Source: Epiperipatus broadwayi
Lineage: Eukaryota; Onychophora; Udeonychophora; Euonychophora; Peripatidae
Reading direction: 5' to 3'
NCBI GenBank assembly: GCA_028023455.1
Contig: JAQFVV010000037.1
Span: forward strand, 1,984,001 to 2,048,000
DNA: 64,000 nt
This document shows, piece by piece, positions 37,788 to 49,720 of this stretch (positions are counted from its first letter, which is position 1; the number at the start of each line of letters is the position of its first letter). The position numbers were made by a program, and so were the translations under genes. The notes beneath the pieces are model-generated. The model had not been told where the DNA came from. It saw only the letters and a list, made by a program, of their open reading frames with translations, and ran no database searches.

Positions 37788-38711
37788 ATTTTGTATTCAT
37801 ATTTTTATTATCCAAGTGACTTCTCAGAAACATGATTCTTTATTTAGAGCCAAAACTACTTTCTTCCTTCTGTTAAATATTGTCCTAATATCTAGTACCT
37901 TTTGGTTCACTATTTTATATTCATATTAGAATGTTTAGGTGATCATTTGATTAGATTTTTCTACTGATGAACTTTTTCTTTTTTGTGTGTTTGTATGGTG
38001 AAATGTTTTACTTATCAATATTTTTTCTCTGTATATTATTTGTCTAAAAAAAATTAAAAATTAATAAATATCTTCCACTAAGTCTGATATTTGAATTTTT
38101 TACTAGGCACTATTTCTTGCATAATAAATTCTCTTTCTTGTGAGTAGAATGCATATTCTCTCTTCATCTTTAAGATAAAATTATAATAAAGCTTGTAATT
38201 AGATAAAAAAAATGACAATAATTAAATTGAGAAATTTGAGTTCCAGAAGCAAAAATGAAATTCCTGAGGTGTGAACATGCACAAATTATAAAAAGATTGC
38301 AGATGTTGTAGAAGTGAATGGAAAAATTATTAGAAGAAAACAAACTAATGACAGGAAAATAATTTGCACTTGACATATACAAATATAAATGAAAATAAAG
38401 ATTTTTAACAAACCCAATGAAAACAAAATACTGTAAATGTGTATTGTAAATTAAATATTCATATGATTTGAAAGTTTGAATATAGTTTAAAACATTTATA
38501 TATATATAAAAATAAGTAATTTAAATAAAAATAAATAATTGTAAATAAAATAATTATTTTAAAACAATAGAACAATGTTCTAAACAATTGATTTTTGAAA
38601 AATTATTTAAAGATATTAAAATAAAGAACAAAATGCTTGCAGTTTTGGTAATTCAAGAAAAATATGTATTGTTATACTTTTTTTTTTATATAGTTAAAAT
38701 CATATCTTATT

Positions 38712-38777
38712 CTTTTGTTTTTTGAGAAACTTCTCAAAATTTACCTTTTGTTTTTTGAGAAACTTCTCAAAATTTAC
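38712..38777. repeat. Exact 33-bp tandem duplication with internal palindrome
   Basis: CTTTTGTTTTTTGAGAAACT and TCTCAAAATTTAC together form a 33-bp unit present twice in direct succession. Each copy contains the hairpin TTTTGAGAA-ACT-TCTCAAAA. Confidence 0.95.
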
Positions 38778-39124
38778 CTTTATGATTATCAAATAAATCT
38801 GCAGACAAGAAAAATTTTTAAGCTAATAGCAAATTTGATGTAATAGAAAAATGGCTATTTGTAAATTCATTTACTACAACTTTATAAGAGTATTTTAATT
38901 ATATCTTTTAAAAAGTTGATTGGAATTAGCAGTTAATTATTACTATTTTGAACAGCATTAATGTTAATTTCATCAAAATCAAATGATGAGTGAGGACCTA
39001 TATGGTGATGATAATATTAATAATATTGTGTTCGTCTCCAACTAAAAACTTAATGAACTATACTAGATATGCAATTTATTTTTTTTATAACAATTTATCT
39101 TTATAATTTGCAATTTTACATAAT

Positions 39125-39200
39125 AAATATATCAAATTTATTAAGCCCAAGCAAATAATATTATAACATGAAAGGCTTAAACCTTCAAAACCTGCACCTT
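39125..39200. repeat. Direct repeat B1 with stem-loop (loop orientation 1)
   Basis: AAATATATCAAATTTATTAA, GC-CAAGCAAATAATATTAT and AACATGAAAGG lead into the loop CTTAAACCTTCAAAA (39176-39190) and a worn right stem CCTGCACCTTAT. Confidence 0.9.
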
Positions 39201-39480
39201 ATACATGCTAACGTATAGCCAATCAGATGTAATAATAACTGCACGTGGACCTCTTAATTCTGAAACACAAGTCAGAACTATCAGAAAAAGATGGGACCCA
39301 CCTTCTATGCCTCAATTTATATATAAATAAGCCAGACTCGAGCATTTCGAACTACGAGTGTGAAATTTAAAATACCTTCACATTTAATTCACTAAATATT
39401 ATATATAAATAAACAACATGAAATCTTTCGATTTACTACGCAGCAATTTTTAAATCTAATGAAATGATAGTAACAAATGT
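39201..39480 (+). mobile_element. Internal part of repeat unit B, with TATA box
   Basis: TTATATATAAATAAG at 39318 is a strong TATA-like box, followed about 25 bp later by CGAGCATTTCGAACTACGAG. An AATAAA lies near 39408 and GAAATCTTTCGATTTACTAC near 39420. The order of TATA box, start-like block and AATAAA resembles an LTR, but the element has no coding region. Related to unit A at 37442-37716, 1.7 kb away. Confidence 0.55.
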
Positions 39481-39568
39481 AAATATATCAAATTTATTAA
39501 GCGCAAGCAAATAATATTATAATAACGTGAAAGGTTTTGAAGGTTTAAGCCTTTCACGTTATTATAAT
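39481..39568. repeat. Direct repeat B2 with perfect 19-bp stem and inverted loop
   Basis: Offset 356 bp from B1. The stem 39516-39534 pairs perfectly with 39550-39568 (core AATAACGTGAAAGG / CCTTTCACGTTATT). The loop is TTTTGAAGGTTTAAG (39535-39549), the exact reverse complement of the B1 loop. Confidence 0.95.
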
Positions 39569-40096
39569 TTTACATAATAGTAGAATGACAGACACAAAAG
39601 GCATAGGTTTCTGGATTGAAGCTCAATCTGTCATAGTTCAGTTTTTCTATTGCATTTTTAATATTTTTTCTTCGTCTTGCTGTTTTGTCATTTTTGTTTA
39701 TTCTTTGTAGTTTTCATTGGAGTATGCATATTCAGGAACAATCCATTTCAAGCTCATGGCCTAAAACAAAGTTAATATTCAAAACAATCATTTAAACATG
39801 AAAAATATAATACAAAATCAAACTTTAAAAGTATATAATAAAAACATAAACTTACCCTAATAAAATTTCCCAGATTTTGATTTAACAGTATTATATTCAG
39901 AACTTACTCTTACTTGTTCTTGGGGAAAAAATTTTCTGGATGGTATTTTCTGTTTTCTGCCTCATAGTGAAAATTTAAATTGATTTATTAATAAAAATCA
40001 CTTTAATTTTCTTGATTGGATTTTTTTTTTTGACAATTAAAACCAAAGACTTTCGTCATTTATAGTTGGTGTCAGGTTTACATCTTAATTTGTAAA

Positions 40097-40111
40097 CCCC
40101 CCCCCCCCCCC
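40097..40111. repeat. Poly-C tract of 15
   Basis: An uninterrupted C run, unusual in a window whose homopolymers are otherwise A or T. Confidence 0.95.
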
Positions 40112-40701
40112 AACATACAGACAACATTATTTTCATGTTCTATTTTCAGGTTTATAGTTAAAATTACTATGCATATGTAGCTGACTAATTAAATAATAAT
40201 AAATATAAAATATTTATTTTGTTAAAAGTATAAATATATAGGTATAGGTAAACTAATTAAATTACTAGTTTGCATTTCTAAAAACATGTCAAAAATAGAT
40301 GAGTTCATTATGATGTTTGCCATTATGGTACAAATCTTAATTTTATGATAAATGTTTGTTTTATGTATAGTTTGCTTACAGTAAAAGCCTTCATTTTAGA
40401 AGACATGACTATTCTTTATACATGGCTATATTGTCTCAATTTTTTATACAATCTCTTCGATTACTGAAGTTTTTGCTTACACTATTTTTTCTATATCAAT
40501 ATTTTTTATTCTATCTCATTGGATTTTTTGCCAACATCTTTCATAAATTTATTTCAAATTCAAGCCAGCAATCTTTATGCCTTTTATTCATTGTTCATGT
40601 CTTTTAGAATATTCAGTAGAATTGATCTGTAGCAATAGTCTTTTTGTCATTTCCATTTTTTTTTTTTTTTAAATTTTTTTCATGAAATTGACATGAGGAA
40701 A

Positions 40702-41342
40702 TCATTCATTGAAGGGAAAAGAATGAAGAAAGCAAACAAATTTATTTGGAATTTTTTTAGAAAGAAATAGAACACCTAAGTTTTTGTTATAATTTATTTT
40801 AAGGCCTATTTCTGATATTCTATCAATAAATTGATTGCATGTATAATCTGCCATATTTTCATTCTGTGTAATGATAACCTTACCTTCAGCAAAAGATAAT
40901 CCAAGATACAAAGCTCCTCACTGATGAAAGTTATAATGTTGAAACTAATATGGGTATATTGGATAGGGCAACACTGGTTAGAGATTTGTTAAGTATTATC
41001 ATCTGATATCTATTAGCTACCGAAGCTTTCAGTAGATGGCATAGAGGTATGAAGACACATTTTTATGTTGTTAAAACAGCAATGAGTAAGCTGAAGTCAT
41101 GTATGTGATAGTCATATGAAAACATAGTTGATGTAAATATTATTAATCTGCTATTTTATGTTTTTAAATCTGTTTATGAAGATTTTATACAAAAATGGGG
41201 ACATTAGGCATTCCTGTATTAATCTTTTACTGGTTCCAGAGGGCCGTAAGAAAGACTTTAGAACTATTTTTGACTTAGTGAATGTGACTCCTATATATTT
41301 ACTACAAAGTCTACTAGTCAAACACTTTTCGATATTTTTCAC
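40702..41342 (-). pseudogene. LINE reverse transcriptase relic (boxes around the catalytic site)
   Basis: Reading the - strand from 41342, the frame gives SFLRPSGTSKRLIQECLMSP followed by FLYKIFINRFKN. This corresponds to the GLRQGC-x-x-SP-x-LFN-x-F-x-N box of non-LTR retrotransposon reverse transcriptases. Further along (40911 to 40702) LSFAEGKVIITQNENMADY, then ISEIGLKINYNKN, corresponds to the L-x-FADD-x-x-I box and the GL-x-IN-x-x-KT box. The FADD catalytic pair reads FAEG, so the enzyme would be dead. The two parts are in separate frames about 240 nt apart. 3' and 5' ends of the element are not visible. Confidence 0.75.
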
Positions 41343-42594
41343 ATGTAATTACATTCTAAAAAAATTTCTTTCTTGAAACACTATCATAAAATTTTGCAAA
41401 TCTCTGAATATCAATAATATTTGCCCCAAGATTAATATCTGGACATATTAGCTTCTAGGATTGAAAGGAAAAATTACATGTGAACCATATTCACAAACTT
41501 GTGAATAGAAATGTAACATTTCTATCAACTATGGCAAAATTTATATTTGCTACATGGAAGGGATTAGATTAGTGATAAATAATGGTGGAAATGATTACTA
41601 GATTGAATGTTGATAGGAAAGTTAGTTTTCAATAAGCTTTTTGCAAGAGTACTGTTGCAAAAGATAGCCGTCTTTTGATTATTAGGATAACATTCTGCCT
41701 TTATGTATTGCTCATATATAATATTTTCTGATTAATTCTTTAAATTTTGTTAAATATAATAGCTGTTTTGTGATATTTTGCTTATAAATGTAATTATTTA
41801 GTTACATTGATTTTCTGAACACTTGATATTCTATGAGAGCAATTTTGTGAATTCAATCTTCATTAAATTAAGGTTATATAGCATGATTTATGGATCTGTC
41901 GTTCATATATTTGAAATTTACTACATCACCTTGTAATATATAGAGTATAATGAGCACCACTCTCCACTCTATCTCATAACACTGATACACTTGAACACAC
42001 ACTATTATCTCAGGAATGGTGTTCTCAATTTCAAATATGATATAATTTTAATGTTATATTTTTAAATAAGCTTTATTGTAAAAGATTGTCTTTATTTGAA
42101 ATAAGCTATTACAAAAGGATTTCTAGACGGATTAAATTTGATTTTGAGAGATTTATTAATTTTTTTGTATTATAGGATTCATATTATTGTTGAATTACTG
42201 TATTCTCAAACAAAAATAAAATTATTGGATAATAATTGGATGCACATTATTTCTTTATGAGAATCATTAAAAAGTTAAATATTTGGATATGCTGATCCTT
42301 TTATATTTGCCAGGTATATTAAATGTTGATAATCTTTTCAATACTAGGTTTATAAATTAATATTAAGTATACTATTGTTTGTTGAGCTATGGTAGAATAA
42401 TAGCTGATCCTAATTATGCACGAGTTTTACTTATAAGAGGATCTTAGTTTTGCTAAATTAGGATTTTTTTAAAACTGTAGCCCATATTGATACAACTAGG
42501 AATTGAGCATTGATCAAGCATTGCATTTATGTGAAAAAAATGTGTATGGAAGATTGCTTAATTTCAAAAAATGAATTTCTATATATAGATTTTT

Positions 42595-42740
42595 CTGGTG
42601 TTTGTTATTTGGGCCAAGTGTAGTGGTTTAAGGCTTGAAGCAAATAAGCTTTAATTAATATTGTAACCCATGCTCACAACACCGCTCATATACATTATAT
42701 GAGTAAATGCCCAGGGCTATGTCTACATTCAGCTCAGTGG
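42595..42740 (+). repeat. Possible tRNA-like (SINE-like) fragment, weak
   Basis: GGGCCAAGTGTAGTGGTTTA followed by AGGC resembles an internal A box of a tRNA-derived promoter, but no matching B box is seen at the right distance. The segment is also slightly richer in GC than its flanks. Offered only as a candidate SINE head. Confidence 0.2.
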
Positions 42741-42999
42741 GAGGTTACAGGAAGTTCATAAAATATATAATTATAAATAAATAAAGGAAGAAATATTATA
42801 AACATTAAATAAAATATAAATCCTTTTGTTAATTAACTGCATGATAAAGAATAACAATGTTTATTTGTAAAGACTATTAAAATATCCTTTCAACTTAATT
42901 TCTTCCATCATCCAAGTATAACATACATCAGCTTGATATAATTATATCACTATACAATTCTATGACTTGGCATATCATCATCTAAACAGCTACCTTAAT

Positions 43000-45800
43000 G
43001 CTGATCAAGAAATATACAATAAGATCTCAGGGAATTTAAAAAAAACAGTTGAATTAAAGAAAATACATTGGCCCAGAATTTATAATTCTAACTTATAATA
43101 AAATGTAGTGAGATAAATTGACTAAATGTTTTACTGTGTTTAGCAATTAGATAATGACAGAAATAGGATATATTTTAATTTCACATCATTATCTAACCGA
43201 TACCTTAATTAGGCAACCTTTCTTATACGTTTATCAAGTGGCAATGTTTCTTATAATGTTTAGATTGAGGAAACAATATTATCAGATACCAGCATATTTA
43301 ATATCATAGCTATAAAACTATAGTTATTTTATAATAGATGTATGAAATGTGGAGATGTGGAAATTAGTACACGAATGTATACAAGAATAACTCAAGACAC
43401 AGTTTTTTAATAAATAAATCATTTATTACACTGAAAATTTAATTTAACATAATTATTTTACAATAAAACTACTTGTCTTAATAATTTTAATTCTCAAATA
43501 AATCTTTGGACATCAGTTTGGGATTATCACTATTATATTACATTATTTATTATTCATACCGTTTTGAAAGCAAAATTAACAAACAAAACTTGAATATTCT
43601 GACTTCGAATACCTGCTTTGCTTAAGCGTTTCATCTAAACATAACATTAACTAAATAATATATCATATTATTGGTACAATAAATATTTTGAGAGGATTTA
43701 CTATCAATTATTGAAATAAAGCAAATTTGTACCTTTGGCTATCAATAAAGCAGCTCTTGCTAACTTAATTAAATAATTATTTTAAATACATACACCTTTC
43801 ATGCATAGTACTAAAATCAATTCATTCTAATGATTTGATGATTTATAACTTTATGTTAAATGAATATAATGTGTTTTAAAGCGTTTATTTCCTGTTTTAA
43901 TTTCAATAACTCTATACTTTATATCCACGATATTGTTTATATTACGCGTGTGTGTCATATCTTAAGCAACAATAATAGAAAACAATCTTCTCTACACATT
44001 ATCAAGTTATTGAGGAAATATTAAACAATTACTTCATTTCGGACAATGCCGTAAACCAACCAACAAAATAAGACACTAATATTATATCAAGAATTTAATT
44101 TAACTATTTATGTGGCCACATACTAAATAACACAGAACTATATTTTCACGATTATATAAACTAAACGTTCCAAGGGAAATTCACATGAGGAGCAAAGAAG
44201 CTCTTTGCTTAACACTTTGACAAGAACTCATCTAATTCTGAAATACACTATTGGTGTGGGACTTTTCTCATCACCAGGACTATAAGAAAAAACATCACTC
44301 AACTTCCTAAATATCATTTCATACTTCAACAATAACTCATCTAATTCTGAAATATACTATCGGTGTGGGACTTTTCCTCATCTCCAGGACCATAAGAAAA
44401 CATCACTCAACTTCAAAACTATCATTTCATAATACGCTACAATATAAAATAGGTTCTACTCATGGAAAATTATTAAAATATACTACATAGGCAAAATCTC
44501 TTATCCCTACAAACATAGAACGCATCCAGAATAATTTCCATTCCCAAAGCTCTTCTACATATCTAACATTATATATACGCTGGCAGATAAATACATACAG
44601 ATAATCTACTAATCCTTTCAATTCTTTAGAATACGACAACATCCGAAATTTATACGGGGAAAATATTTATAAAATGAACTTTTACCCAGTAAATATAATA
44701 ATTGTGCAAAACAGACACACATATGCATAAATAAGAATATAAGAAAAATTCTAAGTTATATGCTATGCAGATAATACGGTAATTAAATGATACATTAAAA
44801 TATAACTTTTAATTCAGAATAAACTTTAAATTATTTTAAAATTTAAATAATCATAAATATCACTTTGAGATAAAGAAAAATATACAAAATAAAATATACA
44901 CCTCTCTTTAACCATATAATACAAAAAAATATTTTTTACCTTCGTAAAATAAAACAAAGCATATTTGAATAAAATCAATTTTACCAGAATATCCACAATT
45001 TGTGAATACGCATTCCGAGACGATCTAGAAGTATATAATAGCACAAAATTATAAGCAAAACATAATAATAAATATGCCTATCTGTCTATATGATGACAAG
45101 TAATAAAAAAAAAATAAAGAAACAAAAGTCATTTGTTCTTTGACTTAAAATAAAAAGTTCACTTGCAAAGTCCTTATTCAAGTTTATTAAACGATACAGA
45201 GATAGATGCCAAACTGAGTTCATGTTTATTAAGAATAAGAAACATAAAATAAATTTCTGTAGGACAAAAAATAAAAAATAATCATAATTTAAATTTGATC
45301 TAGTATCTCCAATGTTCTTAGCATCGCTAATTGAGTTTACTACATCATACATAAGAAACGATCCTTTATACTGACAGTAATATGAAAGACATTTCAGCTA
45401 CAGTTGTACAACAATTATTTAATTCACTCTGTAGTTTTAAATTAAATAAGAAATTGTTCTTAATAAATTTCTTAAATAGCATTTGTTTTTTCCCCACATT
45501 TTATAGCTAGCATACATATAGTTATTTTTAAACATTGCAAATTAATGTCATAATACGTTGGTAATTCCACAATTAATAATAATTTATTTTATAATGCATC
45601 GATATTGAAGAGAACAGAAATATACCGCATTCCCGTCCTGCCATCCGATTTAAGTACATTTAATAAGCAGTATCCTCTAATTATTCGGTGTAATTCATAT
45701 TTTACTTTCTTTCATAAAGCACATATTATTTTAAAAATATAAAACAAAAAAAAAATAGTCATTTTCCGTAATGAATTTAAATATAGCATGTTACTTTAGA
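43000..45800. other. ORF-poor, moderately CpG-bearing interval
   Basis: No protein motif was recognised. CpGs are more frequent than in neighbouring intron (for example near 43196, 43943, 44160, 44435, 45010 and 45650), which may mark a comparatively young insertion. No terminal repeats were found at its edges. It contains the 109-bp duplication at 44217-44432. Confidence 0.3.
44217..44432. repeat. Tandem duplication of a 109-bp unit
   Basis: ACTCATCTAATTCTGAAATA, GGTGTGGGACTTTTC, CCAGGAC-ATAAGAAAA and CATCACTCAACTTC recur in order from 44226 and from 44335 with few differences. Confidence 0.9.
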
Positions 45801-45991
45801 ATGCACATATCCTCTAATTTTAGTTTAACTTTTGTAGAAGTAAGATAGAAAATGAAATGAGAAGTTAAAATAAATCCTGCAAAAATGTTCTGCACACATT
45901 TCCAAAAGATATTATAAAATTTACATAGATTAGTTAAATTTTTATTATAAAGTTCATGCACTATAACTTCCTTCTTAATAGTAAATAAATA

Positions 45992-46259
45992 AGGTAGCGC
46001 AGGGGTCCCCAACCCTATGCCCGCGGGCACCATGCGCCCGCAGACCATTTTACATGTGCCCGCCGCTATCCGAACACAATAAAAAATTATATTGTAATCA
46101 AATTGTAGGTCATACTATAATTTTACAGCCTAAAAGGGTCTATCATTAACAATATCTAACTATAAATTTACATTGAAAAAATAAATGGTGCCTGCCACCT
46201 GGCCGTTATTATAGAATGTGCTTGTAAGTGCAAAAAGGTTGGGGACCGCTGAGGTAACG
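45992..46259. mobile_element. Non-autonomous hAT element (252 bp) with target duplication
   Basis: The element runs 46000-46251. Its left end CAGGGGTCCCCAACC matches the reverse complement of its right end, CAGCGGTCCCCAACC, with one mismatch. The flanks AGGTAGCG (45992-45999) and AGGTAACG (46252-46259) are an 8-bp duplication with one substitution, diagnostic of hAT insertion. There is no ORF, so a transposase elsewhere must have moved it. GC-rich, CpG-bearing palindromic stretches such as GCCCGCGGGC lie just inside the left end. Confidence 0.9.
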
Positions 46260-48481
46260 CAAGCTTAACATTATAGATATACATTTTTAAAATAGTAATA
46301 CGTATGAGGTGGTTAACTCAAACGTTTAAATTAGGTAAAGAAATGAAAACTGATATACCTTCTTATATTCTAGCCTGACATTCTAATTGAAGACTTTTTC
46401 CGTACTAGAATTTCCTATGACTTTTCTTGAAGTTTACTTTAAAGCTTTTTAAAATTAATTTGACTTCTGGAAGAGATATATACTTGTTTTAGCAGAGAAG
46501 AATAATATATTGGCTGCAATTATATCAATAATGAGCAATTTTTAATAAAGACTATTTGTTAAATAGATATCTCTTCCCTCCATCAAAAGATCATCTGCAC
46601 TCAAAAGGTTAACTCCACCTTTTGCACTGAAAGCTAATTTAATATGCAAGAAAGCTTCTCCAAAAAAAAAAAATCATTTTAACCTTCACAATTAAATCAA
46701 GACAAAATAATAATAAAAAAAAAACTTTTACAAACTTGAAATAAATGAATATTAATTGACTGTTAAACAAAATGATTAATAATTGATATAATTTGTAAAA
46801 TAATCCACTGATCCAAATATCCATTAATCAAAAAAAATAAATACATAAAATATATTTGTAAAATTATTAAAGATAATTACAGTAATTTAAATGTCTTCAT
46901 GTTAAATGTACTATTGCTTAGTGTTATTAAAAGATGAGAATGAAATGAAACATAATATAGGCATACACTCACGCATCTATACTGCAGTCTAAATATTCAC
47001 TTATTTTGATTAAATGCAACTAATCTGGCTATAGGTTAAACATGTTTTACTAATCAATATCTGAACATGGATGGGTGTCAATGAATAAGGAAACCATTCA
47101 AACAAATATTAGACACTAAAATAAAATAACCTTGCATCCTCCTGACAAAATATACTAATTCCTATAATAAATAACCCCTCTTTCTTGCATTAAATATTTC
47201 ATTAACTATACTACTAATAATAAATGCTTATAAAATGGTTAATCAAAATGCATAATTAATCAACATCTAAAGCTTTAAACAATTTCCAGTAAAATCTTAA
47301 ATTTTTTTTTTTTTAAAAAGATTATTTCATCATCATTTTTTTTTTTTAAATAATAAAATGCGGTTACCCACTATTGATATACTATGATTTGCTTGCTTGT
47401 GCCCATTCAGAGGGTCACAATATATATATATTTTGGACTTGTTAGTTCTACTTTGTTAGCTAGCTAAAGAATTGCTCTTTTTCCCACTTCATCTGTTGCT
47501 TGCAGTGTTAACAATTTTTGTAAAACCAAGGATATGAGGTAAAAATGTTAATGTTCGAAGATAGTAATATTGTTCTGATAGAAGCTCTAACCAGTATATA
47601 GTTTTCCCATCATTAATGACTGTTGTTTTATATCATCCAATATTTGTGCACAGATGGCTTGATCATGAACATTATAGTTTGAATTTTTGAATGTTAGTTA
47701 CTTTATAAATTATAGACTGACATAATATTGAAATGTAAATTCATTTATGTGAATTTTCTAATTTTTATGTATTTTTATTACACAGTTTGTATACTTTTCA
47801 CCGACTCTCTTAAAATATTGTCCTACTATATTTGAATGATGTTGAAAACTAAAACATACTATTGACCTTTTAGGAAAATTCTCTATTTAATCCTTGAGTT
47901 AATAATTATCTTTTTTTTTTTTTTTTTTAACTACTCTACTTTATTAAGAATTCATGAGAGAGTGAGAAAAGTTCCTGATTTTTTTGTCTTTGTAGATTGA
48001 TGATTATTATAAATCTTATTTCTTACAGCTTTTGCTTGAGTGCAGTTGTTATTTTTGATATTCTTGTTTTTATCAAGTGGATATTCTGGAGAACTTTATT
48101 CCAGGATTTTATTAATTTGTTGATAAAGCAAAATATTTTGCTATTTGTTTGTATGGCTTTAGGAAAATAATAATTCTCATGTATGTTATAGTGTTTATGA
48201 CTTCATTGAAAATGTTCTCTATACTGTGTTTAATAGTCTTGTGCTAAAATTTAATTTGCAATATCAATAAATTTTGGGTGTATCCATATATTGAAAACTG
48301 TAATTAAACATTGTGCTTGTTAATATAAAATTTGTTGTTTAATTTAGAGAATCTTCTGTTTTTTAAAATGTTAGATTTAGTCATTAATTCTTGTAAAAAT
48401 ATAGGTATATTTTTGTAGTTTTATATTTTTAAAGTATAATAGAACACAATCATCAGTTTTGAAAAAAGTTTCTCATCACTT
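46260..48481. other. Intronic AT-rich sequence, no feature recognised
   Basis: Only microsatellite-like TA runs (near 47420) and poly-T tracts (near 47300 and 47912) were seen. Confidence 0.55.
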
Positions 48482-48533
48482 TACAGATATTGTTGATTCT
48501 CAATTAGTACAGATATTGTTGATTCTCAATTAG
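48482..48533. repeat. Exact 26-bp tandem duplication
   Basis: TACAGATATTGTTGATTCTC plus AATTAG is present twice in succession (48482 and 48508). Confidence 0.95.
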
Positions 48534-49050
48534 AAAGTACTAAAAATTTGGAACTGTATTATAAATATCATCAGATAGTGAATTAAAATTGGAAGTAAAG
48601 AGAACCAAATAGGAAAAATAAAGATTGATTATTTTCTCTCCAGGTTATAAAAACTAGATTTTGATTTTACCAAAAACAGTTGAAGAAAAGATAAAAAATG
48701 TAAATGCAAGAAGTATCAATAGATTATTAAAACATTACATTTATTCATTTATTAAAAAGTACTAATATTTGGCCATGTGATTTATTCAAAGTAAAAAATT
48801 TTACTATACAAATTTTTTGATTAATTTTGCTATTTAACTCTTAGCACATGACAATTATATCAATAAGGTGTACCCACTTATCATTATATTCATTATTCAT
48901 GGTCATAATATAGCCTAATAAACTAAAAACTGATGTTTATGACTTTAATAGGTATTTATCATTTTATTAGATTTGAATTATATAAACTAATTTGATACCA
49001 TTTTATTCTTAATGTTTTTAATCTAAGCTCTGATGCTACTACTAATATTC

Positions 49051-49720
49051 CACTAGATCAGTGATGGTGAAACTTTTTGAGAAGTGGGTTAAATTTTGTT
49101 CATTATTTTTTTTAATACTAGCTCATGGGTCATTAAGTCAGTGGCATATCACTTGGAAAGAGGGAGGGAAGATGGTTAAAAACTATTTTTTTTTGGTTCT
49201 CACTTTTAAAATCCTCTAAAAAGTTTTTTATGTTTCCTTTTTGTTTTACAACTTTTACTTTTGCAAGTGAAGAGCAAAAAATAAAGTTCGATGAGAAACT
49301 TTAATAATAAAAAAATAATAATGTTGAATTATTAAACACTTTTGGATACGTATAAGAAGGCTGCCATTTAGTTCAGCACTATTACATCCCCGAGCTGGTA
49401 CATCTCCCCGTTCTATGATACAATGAATATATATATATATATGCGCGTCAAGTTTATGACTAATTGTCATGAGTCATATATGCTTCGCAACAAAAGGATG
49501 AAACCCAATATTTTACGACCATGTACGTCATATACAGGTGCAGTGATACGATAGAAAATCAACTAGCTAATGTCCATTTGGAAATATTTTTTTAATATTT
49601 TTGATTGTCTGTTCTCTCTTTTATGATATAAAAAATAAGTTTATTCAAATCAGCACATGGGTCATTTAAAAAGTCTGCGTGGATCAGGTGGGTCATAGAT
49701 TCGCCATGACTGCACTAGAT
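49051..49720. mobile_element. Non-autonomous hAT element (654 bp) with perfect 8-bp target duplication
   Basis: CACTAGAT at 49051-49058 is repeated exactly at 49713-49720. Between them the left end CAGTGATGGTGAAACT and the reverse complement of the right end, CAGTCATGGCGAATCT, form an imperfect TIR (13 of 16). Subterminal GGGTCATTAAG / GGGTCATTTAAA motifs recur near both ends. There is no transposase coding; open frames inside are short and unrelated to hAT proteins. The TIR differs from that of the copy at 46000, so two hAT families are present. Confidence 0.92.

Noticed and set aside
37400-39568. Hammerhead ribozyme in the direct-repeat units
   Set aside because: No CTGANGA core with a paired GAAA was found on either strand of either unit.
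45086-45352. 88-codon frame on the - strand as a membrane protein
   Set aside because: Hydrophobic content comes from AT-rich codons. There are no homologous motifs and no promoter or splice evidence.
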